Source: Isoetes taiwanensis | Lineage: Eukaryota > Streptophyta > Lycopodiopsida > Isoetales > Isoetaceae | Length of the DNA stretch: 64,000 nt | Direction of reading: 5' to 3' | NCBI GenBank assembly: GCA_021234155.1 | Contig: JAJEKV010000002.1 | Location: 28,262,262 to 28,326,261, forward strand | Part shown: positions 35,851 through 44,000 of the stretch, piece by piece | How the letters are laid out: every line of letters starts with the position of its first letter | Numbering within the stretch: position 1 is the first letter of the stretch | Made by a program: the position numbers and the translations under genes | The notes under the pieces: generated by a model | The model's input: the letters and a program-made list of their open reading frames with translations, nothing else | What the model was told of the DNA's origin: nothing | The model's database searches: none

Positions 35851-38642
35851 CTAGAACCAACAAGCTTCTTTTGCCTCTTCCGACACTCCACGAATGGAAC
35901 TGGCCTCACCAATGTTTTTCCATTGAAGTCCTCCACAATGGGTAGACTGGGGTGCAGCAACTGTGTCTAACTTGCAAGTGGTCAATCTCTCCAACTTCAA
36001 ATTAAGCTCCCGTAGGAGGAAATCTGCCTCCAAAGCAACCTGTGGGCTACTAGATATGGTCTCCCTAATGCGGGCCATGCTCGCATTTATGCTACTCTCA
36101 ATTCTTGTGGTGGGGGAAATCTTCTCCTCACCAGTGCCATCCTCAGGTACAATCTTCTCCTCACCATTGTCATCCTCCAATCCTGTTACCAGTGTGCAAG
36201 TATCCTCTGGACTAGATGGTGGCCTATTATCAAGAAAACCATCATCGTATGCCTCTCCAAATGCCCTCAAGTTCTCCAAACCGCCAGCTTGAGACCCATG
36301 CAATGTTCCACAAACCCTTAAAATGTCCTCCTCACTATACTTGGCCATCATTTGGATCACTTTGACCTGGTGTTTGCAAATGTTGCCTTTCATACCCCAA
36401 GGGCAGTCACAAGATGACCAGTGCTCATGTGCGACATCCACAAGGTAGGGCACAGCCTCTCGGCTTTCATCCCAAGCATCCATATTTTGACTCCACACTT
36501 CAGCCCTCCCTTCTTTGAAGTTCAACCATCTAACAGCCTCATCAGGAATGACACGTGCCCCTATAATTCTTTGTCTCAACTATGTGCTCCTCGGCTCTTA
36601 TTCACTTTGAAACCCTCATCCTTCTTGAACCCGTCATAAAGAAGGTGTGTTTCCAATCTACAAGTGAGCATGTAGATCAACCAATCAATCCTCCTACCTC
36701 TCAAAGTGCTTGAAACCCCTAGCTTTCTCTTCATTTGGTTGTGATAAGCCTCTATAGCAGCATTTGTCTCTTGGTTGGTATGAGGATAGATTCTTGTAGC
36801 AATGATCCAAGTCGTGATGTTCTTAGTCCAAGTCCTGTTCATGTACTTAACAACCCTCTTCCAAGATTTGTATTTCTCCTTGAACTCATCCAATAGCCTC
36901 AAAGCTTCCCTCTCACAAGCCTCCACATAATCCTTACCAAATCTTCCATCCGCTTCCACATGTGTGTTATACATTATGTGGCCAAGGTCCTTAAACATCT
37001 CCCCTCTAACCTTCTTGTTCTTCACATGCTTCAAGAGCATTTTCATCCAATTTCTCCTCACATGCCAAATGCACAATTGTATTCTAGAATTAGGCCAAAC
37101 CTTTTCCAATGCATTAATCTACCTTTGGCATCATCAACAATAAAACAAGAGGGTTGCCAAGTGGGATCCACACCATGGATGTGATTCTTCAATGCAAAGA
37201 GCCAAGGTCGGATGTCCTCTTGGCTGGCTAGGCACGAGAGAATCCAAGCAACGGGTACACCATTTCCATGGTCATCGTATACTAGCAAGGTGTACAGGCT
37301 ATAGCAATGGTCGTTTGTCTTGAAAGTTGAGTCCATTGCTACAGCATTGTTCTTGCCATGTTCCAAGAGAATCTTCATTTGAAAGGGAGTCATTATCCCT
37401 AGAGTAAATGGTACACCTTCTTGGTACAAGAACACTGATTCAGGGTGCAATTCTACCCACATCCTTACACTCAAACCAACGTCTTCATGTAACATCCAAG
37501 TGTCCAATGCTATCTTCCTAGACAAATTGTAGAGATCATCCATGTGAAGGAATTGATCTCTATTCTTCACATTATTCGGATCAATCCTCTTCTTTAGAGC
37601 CCATTGCTCTTCATGCTGCCTGTATACCTCCTGTGGGGTGTGATTCTGTATCAACTGATTCCTGGCCCAATCTTTCTTCTCTTTGGATAACCAAGGAGCT
37701 AGTTCGTGCCTGGTCTTGGCACATTGAGGGTCATTAACACCATGACATACTTTGCCTTCCAGATCAATGTGTTCCATCTCATGAAAGGTTATTTTGGTGC
37801 ATTCGGGTTTCAAATACAATTGCTTCGTGGTGAAATGGCACCTACACCCTCTCTTGATGCTCATACCCCTCTGTCTCTTTGAGTATGATGGGTCTATCCT
37901 CTTTGCTTCGGCAACCATAGCTTTGGTTGTCTTGTGCTTTACTTCACGAGGTTGATTACGGAGATCTTTTGGACCATAGCCACAGTGGTAGCTAAAACAA
38001 AAAAAACACACTTCAATTACTGTGTGAAACATTCAAACATATATGCACTAACAAGCCATTAACTAACTTGTATAATATGGCCACATTAACCACTATTACT
38101 AACTAAGTCCACATTAACAACCACTACTAACTAAGGCCACATTAACCACCACCAAAGGCCACGTAGACCACCACCTCCCTTTTGCAAATTAAATTGAACT
38201 TAGGGAGCTGCAATGACTATGGCCACATTAACCATCACTCAGTTCAAACACTTCCTCCCTTTCCATGACTAACCACCACTACCACCCCACGCGAAATTTA
38301 AGAGATTGGGTTATGGCCACATTAACCGACAACTTACCTCACGATCTTGAGATAGGCATGCTCGTCGACGCGCTTCTTTGCCTGTCCACTCTCTCTTGAC
38401 CGAGACCATTGCTTATAAAATGTAGTATTGAACCCTGGATAATTCTGCTCCCCATTGATGAAGTCTGAAACTCTATTAGTTGGAATATAGCAGCAAGGAA
38501 CAAAGAATGAGCCACTATTTGGGACGTGGTGGTGATTTTCCATTTCCCATATCAAATCCTTCCTTGAAAACGGGCCCGGGGAGGATCTTGAATGGGGAGG
38601 ATCTGAAATTCGATTTGTCACATGGGTTTTCCTTTTCCTCAA
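35851..38642 (-). pseudogene. Mutator-like (MULE) transposase, frameshifted
   Basis: Reading right to left: an N-terminal exon (38338 up to about 38642) with donor GTAAGTT, a ~346-bp intron (37992-38337) with acceptor TTTTAG, then a long exon. It encodes a Cys/His-rich region (GCRCHF...CH), the MULE transposase core (AVAMDSTFKTND with the first catalytic Asp; CFIVDDA with the second), the conserved CIWHVRRNW block, and a C-terminal SWIM zinc finger (CDCPWGMKGNICKH), ending at 35851. Two lesions break the frame: one about 37115 between the FIVDDA region and KVWPNSRIQ, and one about 36580 upstream of RQRIIGARV. Each looks like a single-base change. A possible short upstream exon (38675-38710, starting MAADVIDPEVEK, followed by GTAAGC) has an incompatible phase and is unproven. 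The intron carries GGCCACATTAACC repeats identical to the surrounding arrays. Confidence 0.9.
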
Positions 38643-38710
38643 AATAATTGAGAAGCCAACAATTGAAAGCTTACCTTCTCTACCTCCGGATCGATCACGT
38701 CGGCCGCCAT

Positions 38711-39340
38711 CTCCTACAACCCGACGAATTCAACCCGGAAGGGGGGAAGGATCCTAAGGGAATGGGTGGAAGGGGATTTCTGAAATTCTCATCCTAATGG
38801 AATTTCTTCGACGGCAAAGGGATTTCACTGCCCTGAAGCCGGGCGGGAGAACGATCTTGCTCCGAACTATCCATTTCAGGTACAGGAACAAATGATTGAA
38901 GTCACTTCTGCAGATACGGTTGGCAGGTTGCAGTTAATGCGAATTTGGCATGGCATGGGAAGTAGCATGGGATATCCCGCATGGTCGCTCTTTCGATGGC
39001 ATCCGCTTATGAATGGGACATGGCGGCGAGAACCCATGCCCATCAATTGGATGGATGGCGTGCATGGCAATGGAGTGGTGGATATCGGGATTTCTGGCCA
39101 CATTAACCAGATCCCACTTGAGATATACGGAGTTCCGCTTTATATCTGCTTCAATGCAATTTTGTTGCTACCAATCCGATTTTGTTGTGCTTTCATGCAT
39201 TGGAGTTTGAAAAATGCTTACGGCGAAGGTATGTGAACGATAAAATGCCCATGGTTCTAACTTCTTTTCCTGAAATATGCTCTGATCTGTGCAGCATTTC
39301 TCTTCCAGAAATCGAGCCTAGGAGGCACGATTATGCGGTA
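38711..39340. other. Region between MULE and chromovirus; no confirmed gene
   Basis: GC-rich start (38700-38880) that may be the transposase promoter/5' UTR, followed by about 38890-39236, a stretch open on both strands with repeated ATGGCATGG/CATGGGA words. The 114-codon plus-strand frame there matches nothing I recognise. A single GGCCACATTAACC word occurs at 39096. Confidence 0.5.
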
Positions 39341-39342
39341 CT

Positions 39343-39412
39343 GAAACGCTCCTAGAGCGTTAACACTTAAAATATTTGATGATTTCAAGTGTTAACGCTC
39401 TAGGAGCGTTTC
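39343..39412. repeat. Perfect 26-bp inverted repeat with 18-nt loop at the chromovirus 5' end
   Basis: Left arm 39343-39368 (starts GAAACGCTCCTAGAGCG) is the exact reverse complement of 39387-39412 (ends CTAGGAGCGTTTC). The right arm is the 3' edge of the LTR, also present at 43974-43999. The left arm is absent from the 3' LTR copy, so it is specific to this truncated 5' end. Confidence 0.9.
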
Positions 39413-39417
39413 ATTTT

Positions 39418-39430
39418 TGGTATCAGAGCC
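39418..39430 (+). promoter_or_regulatory. Primer binding site (Met-initiator tRNA type)
   Basis: TGGTATCAGAGCC lies 4 bp after the ...GCGTTTCA end of the LTR remnant. This is the common plant PBS complementary to the 3' end of initiator tRNA-Met, and it fixes the LTR 3' boundary. Confidence 0.9.
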
Positions 39431-39472
39431 AAGTTCCCGATCACTAACCATTGTTGGTTACTGGCCAGACCA

Positions 39473-39775
39473 TTGGAGATCATCAATATCCCAAGTGATA
39501 GCGAGGAAAAGGAGGTCATCAATATATCCAGCCCCGAGCCGGAGAGGGAACCCTTGGAAATAGGTCCTCGCTATTCTAGCCACGCCAACCGAGCTTGGAG
39601 CCCTAGGATAATCGGAATTGCCAGAGCCTACCTGAAACTTCGAAATGGGAAAACTAGGAAAACCCGAAAGCAAGCCCAAATACCATTCTTTGAACACGAT
39701 AGATCTTATGAACCTCCTGAAAGGATAAACGTCTGCGTGATTGGATCACGTGTGTATTCTCTTGAGAATGAATAA
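39473..39775 (+). CDS. Leader ORF of the chromovirus, unknown function
   Basis: A 100-codon frame between PBS and gag. It begins MEIINIPSDSEEKEVINISS, has acidic Ser/Glu-rich N-terminal repeats (IINIPS and VINISS) and a basic middle (LRNGKTRKTRKQAQ). No domain is recognised. It ends 121 bp before the first gag-like ATG (39896). It could be a leader-encoded accessory protein or an incidental open frame. Confidence 0.35.
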   Translation: MEIINIPSDSEEKEVINISSPEPEREPLEIGPRYSSHANRAWSPRIIGIARAYLKLRNGKTRKTRKQAQIPFFEHDRSYEPPERINVCVIGSRVYSLENE

Positions 39776-39895
39776 AAAAAATATGTTTTACTTGTGTCAA
39801 CCATTCTTGACTAGCACTAACCTTATGTTAAGGATTGGAACTTAGATTGTTTGTTAGAACTCTAACAGACTTGCTAAAGTGAATTATAGATTAAC

Positions 39896-41264
39896 ATGGA
39901 GGGAGGTGATGACAATGCGGCAGTACAAATGCTAGGTCAAATCTGCAAGGAGTGCAACAGCAGTTGGGTTTGCTCGAAATCGGATGCCCGCCGCAGGATC
40001 CGTGAGCTTTTACGAGATTAACAAGATCCTTCGCAATGTCAAGCAAGAAAGGTTTACGGGAAAGGATGTCACGGGCGATGATGCAGATGCATGGTTACGT
40101 GGCATAGAATTCTATTTTAGCGTAAAGAAGACGCCTGAAAAGCAGAAAGCTGTTATCGCGGATTTGTTACTCACCAGCTATGCTAAGATTTGGTGGGACG
40201 ATTATAAAAAGACCCATAAGCTTACCTTTGGAGATATTGATTGGGATGTGTTCCGAAAAGCTTTCCAGCTACATTACTTGCCTGTGGGATATAGATTGAC
40301 GAAGATGCATGATTTCTTGAACTTGACGCAGACGAAGTCGGTAGAAGATTATACAGTAAAGTTCCAGCAGTTGCAACCCTACGGACCTCCATTTGAACCA
40401 GAACAGCTAGCAGACAAGTACATCAAGGGTTTGAAGCCAGAGTTGTCTGTTTTAGTTGGAGGAGTGACGTATCCTAGCTTGGGTGAAGCGATAAGAGCTG
40501 CCAAGTATAAGGAGGAGGTTCTAAATGCATCATGGAAGAAGCGTACAAGTGATGATTTTGGATGGAATCACCCCGATAGCCGTCGTCGAAAAAGTGAAGC
40601 AGCTATGATGTTGAAGATCACTAATGGAGAACGAACTCAATCGGAAGCGGATAAGCTAAGGGAGAAGTTAATGAAGGAAAATAAATGTTTTCACTGCCAT
40701 CAGGTGGGTCATCGAGCAAGGGATTGTCCGCAGAAAGTACAAGAACGTAGGACCGCTTATGGAATATCCAATCCGCGGAATGATAATGCTTCAAAGGGTA
40801 ATAGGGGCAAACAGACCATGTCTGCTCGAGCCATTACGATTGGAGATGTGGTCCAGGAACCCATGCGTGTGTATGCAGCTGTTGATGGGAGTCAGCCTAC
40901 AGCTCAAACCGGAGTAATTCATGTGCCAGGTAAAATTCTTGATTATCCAATTAAATTTTTGATTGATTGTGGCAGCACCAATAGTTTCATATCGCCGAAG
41001 ATTGTTCAACAACTGGAATTACCCAGTGAAGGTCATGCAATGCGAAGTGTAGAAATGGCGGATGGAAAGATCAAGTTCACTCAAGCTCTTGTGCCTGCCT
41101 TATCATTCCAGATTTGTGATTTTTCATCTAAGGTTGACTTTGAGGTATTAAGCCTAGGACAGTACCAAGCTATTCTAGGTATGGATTGGTTGAAACAAAA
41201 TCGTGCCCTGATTGACTGTGAGAAGGAAGTAGTATGGTGTCTACTAAAAGGGTGTGGAGGTTGA
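39896..41264 (+). pseudogene. Chromovirus gag-protease region
   Basis: A gag-like start at 39896 (MEGGDDNAAVQMLGQ) loses frame after about 15 codons; the main frame is open from 39984 to 41264. It encodes a retrotransposon capsid domain (WLRGIEFYF ... IWWDDYKK ... YIKGLKPEL), a CCHC zinc knuckle (CFHCHQVGHRARDC, about residues 237-250 of the open frame) and an aspartic protease with catalytic FLIDCGSTNSF and the downstream ILGMDWL motif. The frame ends without joining the RT frame that begins at about 41254, where a 1-nt shift separates them. Frameshifts at both ends mark it as non-functional, or the consensus as imperfect. Confidence 0.9.
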
Positions 41265-42060
41265 GCTCTGTGGGACTCCGATAGAAAGGAAGCTTGAACT
41301 CTTAAGTTTGAAGGCAGCAAGAAGATGTATGAACAAGAAATGCTCAATGTTGATAGGGTATCTCGCATGTCATGCCGAAGTTAAAGAGGAGACAATTCCC
41401 CAAGAAGTACAGAATGTATTAGATGAATTCCAAGATGTCTTTCCGTCAGAGTTAACAGAGTTGCCACCTTTTAGGGCAGTTAATCATGAAATTGAATTGG
41501 AACCAGGAGCTACACCAACTTCTCGACCACCTTATCGATTCCATGCTCTTGAGATGGCCGAGCTTAAGAAGCAGTTAACTGAGTTATTGAACCAAGGGTT
41601 TATTCGGCCTAGCACCTCTCCCTTTGGGGCACCAGTGTTGTTTGTCAAAAAGAAAGATGGAACCTTACGGCTTTGCATTGATTACCGGATGTTGAATAGA
41701 ATTACCATTAAGAATAGATATGCGCTGCCAAGGATTGATGAGTTATTTGACCAGATTGGGCATGCCAGCTATTTTACTAAAATTGATTTGAGGTCCGGTT
41801 ACCATCAAATCCGCATTAAAGAATCTGACATATATAAAACAGCATTTCGGACGCGGTATGGTCACTATGAATTTGTGGTTATGCCTTTTGGATTGACTAA
41901 TGCTCCTGCTACTTTCATGAGACTTATGAATGACACATTCAGGTCGCAACTGGATCAATATGTTTTAGTTTTCTTTGATGATATCTTGATTTACTCAAAG
42001 ACTTTGGAGGACCATGTGCAGCACCTAAGGGAAGTATTGTCTATCTTAAGGGGTGCATAA
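41254..42060 (+). pseudogene. Chromovirus reverse transcriptase, truncated after the catalytic core
   Basis: The frame holds the linker after protease, then RT motifs in order: [61 protein letters not shown] and the catalytic [10 protein letters not shown]. It ends about 25 codons later at TAA 42058-42060. Full-length pol would continue about 700 residues through RNase H and integrase; these are deleted. The start is not a true initiation site, since RT is normally made as a fusion with gag-protease. Confidence 0.92.
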
Positions 42061-42308
42061 CGTATTTCATGTGGGAATTCTTCGTCGCTACCTCTCTGAT
42101 AACCGGCATGTTCTACAACCGGATAATCTAGTAGCTCAAGACTCAAAATTGCTACTTAAACCACAGAATCCTTGATACTGATATACGAACATTGAGAAAT
42201 CGAGTAATCAAGAAATATCTTGTACATTGGCAAGGATACCCTATTGAGGATGCATCGTGGATTGACGCTGAAGAGTTCAATCATTGCTATCCTGATTTCT
42301 CCCCATGA
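42053..42308 (+). pseudogene. Integrase C-terminus and chromodomain remnant
   Basis: Overlapping the RT stop in another frame, the sequence reads [13 protein letters not shown] (the typical end of integrase) and, after a 1-nt shift near 42170, a chromodomain with YLVHWQGYP and ASWIDAEEF, stopping at TGA 42306-42308. It places the element in the chromodomain-bearing lineage of Ty3/Gypsy. The join with RT marks the internal deletion breakpoint. Confidence 0.85.
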
Positions 42309-42326
42309 GGACATGGGTAAATTTTC

Positions 42327-42341
42327 AGGGTGGGAGAAAAA
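42327..42341 (+). promoter_or_regulatory. Polypurine tract
   Basis: AGGGTGGGAGAAAAA immediately precedes TGTAACGCAC, the start of the 3' LTR. This is the expected plus-strand priming site. Confidence 0.8.
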
Positions 42342-43181
42342 TGTAACGCACCTAGGTGGTTAAGGGGTAAGTTGATGTTTTTGTTTTAAGTTCTAACCAT
42401 AGGGTAGAAATAATTAGTTATGAAAGAAATTATCAATGGTTAGGAAATAAGGTGAATACGGTATTCGTATGATGCTAGCTATTTAATGGAATACTGGATA
42501 TGAGCTCTAAAAAGATGAAGCTAAGATTAGAAAGATCTTTATTATTAATAGGGAAGTGAGAGATATTTTCCTTAACCTTAGGTATAACGTAATAAAAGAA
42601 CAAAACGTCTTTTTGTTGGAAAAATTTTGCATAGTCTGCCTGCGCCATCGAGCTTAGCTACAGAAGGAGAACTATCTGAGCAGGTGGGTTAACCGGAGCC
42701 AAAACCATAAGAATCCGTGAAGATTTGGCCGCTAATGCTAGAATGTTATGTTTTGTTGTTGCTAAATCCACAGAAAGTATCTGGTTATTCAAGTCTGCCA
42801 TAATTTGTTGTCCTTGCAGCCAGCGGAATCTACAAGCCAAACTCCTGTTATAAGTCTTGAAGCCATTCCTTATCCATTCATGGCTTGATGTAGTTTGTTT
42901 TCTTTTCCTTCCAGGAAGCTTATGAATCTACCCTGGCGGCCAAACACTTGTTCTCAGACTGAACGGCCTTGAATCCAGCTTCTGTATGTCATGCAGAGAA
43001 TCATTCCTTAAAGTCGGCCTGAGATTTGATTATTCCGGCCAATTCCGGCCCTGCCTTGTTGAGTTCCGGCCATCTCTGCCAAGTCCGCCCTGTTCTGCAC
43101 AGTGCAAAGCTTCTGATATTCCTTTTTAACCCTTTTGTTTCGTTCTTAATTGATATTTCACCACTTGTTTTTAAACCCATT

Positions 43182-43256
43182 GTTAGACTAGTTGGTTAAG
43201 TGCATGGGCTGTTGCCTTGGAGACCCAGGTTCGAGTTTCGGTTGAGACTCAACTTT
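43182..43256 (+). mobile_element. tRNA-derived SINE-like head inside the LTR
   Basis: TAGTTGGTTAAGTGCATGGG resembles a D-arm/box A, and CCAGGTTCGAGTTTCGG 25-30 bp downstream matches box B (GGTTCGANNCC) with one difference. Spacing is right for a type 2 polymerase III promoter. A full cloverleaf with acceptor stem is not evident, so this is a SINE-like relic rather than a tRNA gene. Confidence 0.6.
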
Positions 43257-43295
43257 TGTCTAGCCTTCCCTTTTGAGACGTTACACTGCTCCTAC

Positions 43296-43304
43296 CTATA
43301 TACC
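43296..43304 (+). promoter_or_regulatory. LTR TATA box
   Basis: CTATATACC within a CT-rich context, about 40 bp after the SINE-like head. It is the best core promoter candidate in the LTR; transcription would start near 43330. Confidence 0.5.
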
Positions 43305-43678
43305 GAGTACCCCTTATAGGATTTCTTGCTAGTATTTAATGATTGTTGGAACGTGTTTTCTAATGCTTAACATGGTTTATGTGAAATGCTAATAAGATAT
43401 GGATTAATTGTGTGAATGAACCCGCTCCCTTCGTCGATGCCGGAGGGCTGGAGCGGCTGAGCATCGCGCACACCAGGTGATTGGTGTGTGAACGTGCATC
43501 CGTGTCGCGAACGGTGTACGTGAGAGCCCGGGCGAGGGATTGATCATCCCTGAAAACATTACTAACTGATGAAGTTTCTGTAATTCTGTTGTTTCTTCCG
43601 AATTGTGTAGCCAGGTATGGTTACCCACTTAGTCCTTTTCCAGGACTAACCCCCATTTGCCTTCTTTATCTTTTCCAG

Positions 43679-43903
43679 ATGGAGCGGAGACCGAGGTCGC
43701 TATCGAGCGGCGTAGTTAGGATCAATTTAGAAGAATTTTGGAGTTACCTGCATAACGCTTTTCAGCGTTTTTCTTATGGATGCGCGTGCGATGTGCACGA
43801 TATTCTAGTTGATTTTCTTAGAGAGCATGCTATTAGAGACCCTGAGAATTTTAGTTTGGCTTCTGAAGATAAGAGTGGTGACACTCCCATTGCTTCAGAG
43901 TAA
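43679..43903 (+). CDS. 74-codon ORF inside the LTR, preceded by an intron
   Basis: ATG at 43679 follows directly after TTTTCCAG, a good splice acceptor; a donor (CCAG|GTATGG) lies at 43615, giving a 64-bp intron downstream of the LTR TATA box. The frame begins MERRPRSLSSGVVRINLEEF, is mixed hydrophobic/acidic (FLREHAIRDPENF), and ends at TAA 43901-43903, just before the LTR end. No homologue is recognised. It may be a captured exon, a leader-encoded accessory peptide or chance. Confidence 0.35.
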   Translation: MERRPRSLSSGVVRINLEEFWSYLHNAFQRFSYGCACDVHDILVDFLREHAIRDPENFSLASEDKSGDTPIASE

Positions 43904-44000
43904 TACCTTGTTATCACCATCTTTATTGAATATTATTATTATTATCCAGTGTGTTAAAATATTTGTTGATTTCAAGTGTTAACGCTCTAGGAGCGTTTCA

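Larger units (their letters stand above)
39369..44000 (+). mobile_element. Ty3/Gypsy chromovirus-type LTR retrotransposon, internally deleted and lacking most of its 5' LTR
   Basis: Order: remnant 5' LTR edge (to 39413), PBS, leader ORF, gag-protease, reverse transcriptase, chromodomain remnant, polypurine tract, 3' LTR. The protease-RT order with a C-terminal chromodomain identifies a chromovirus (Ty3/Gypsy). RNase H and nearly all of integrase are missing between about 42050 and 42053, where RT is fused to the integrase C-terminus, so the element cannot move on its own. Most of the 5' LTR is replaced by unrelated DNA; only about 45 bp match the 3' LTR end. Because the 5' LTR is incomplete, LTR-LTR dating is not possible. 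Confidence 0.9.
42342..44000 (+). repeat. 3' LTR of the chromovirus, 1,659 bp
   Basis: Starts TGTAACGCAC directly after the polypurine tract and ends ...GCTCTAGGAGCGTTTCA, the same end seen just upstream of the PBS. TG...CA termini are canonical. Inside are a tRNA-like SINE head (43182-43256), a TATA box (43296-43304), a small intron and a 74-codon frame. Only the last ~45 bp can be checked against a 5' copy. Confidence 0.8.

Noticed and set aside
38675-38710. Short first exon of the MULE transposase (MAADVIDPEVEK)
   Set aside because: A start codon and a GTAAGC donor are present, but the only nearby acceptor (TTTCAG) joins in the wrong phase, so I did not list it as part of the gene.
38892-39236. 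114-codon frame between MULE and chromovirus
   Set aside because: No domain is recognised; the opposite strand is open as well and CATGG-rich repetition explains the lack of stops.
43182-43256. Functional tRNA gene
   Set aside because: A- and B-box-like sequences are present but no paired acceptor stem or convincing anticodon arm can be drawn.
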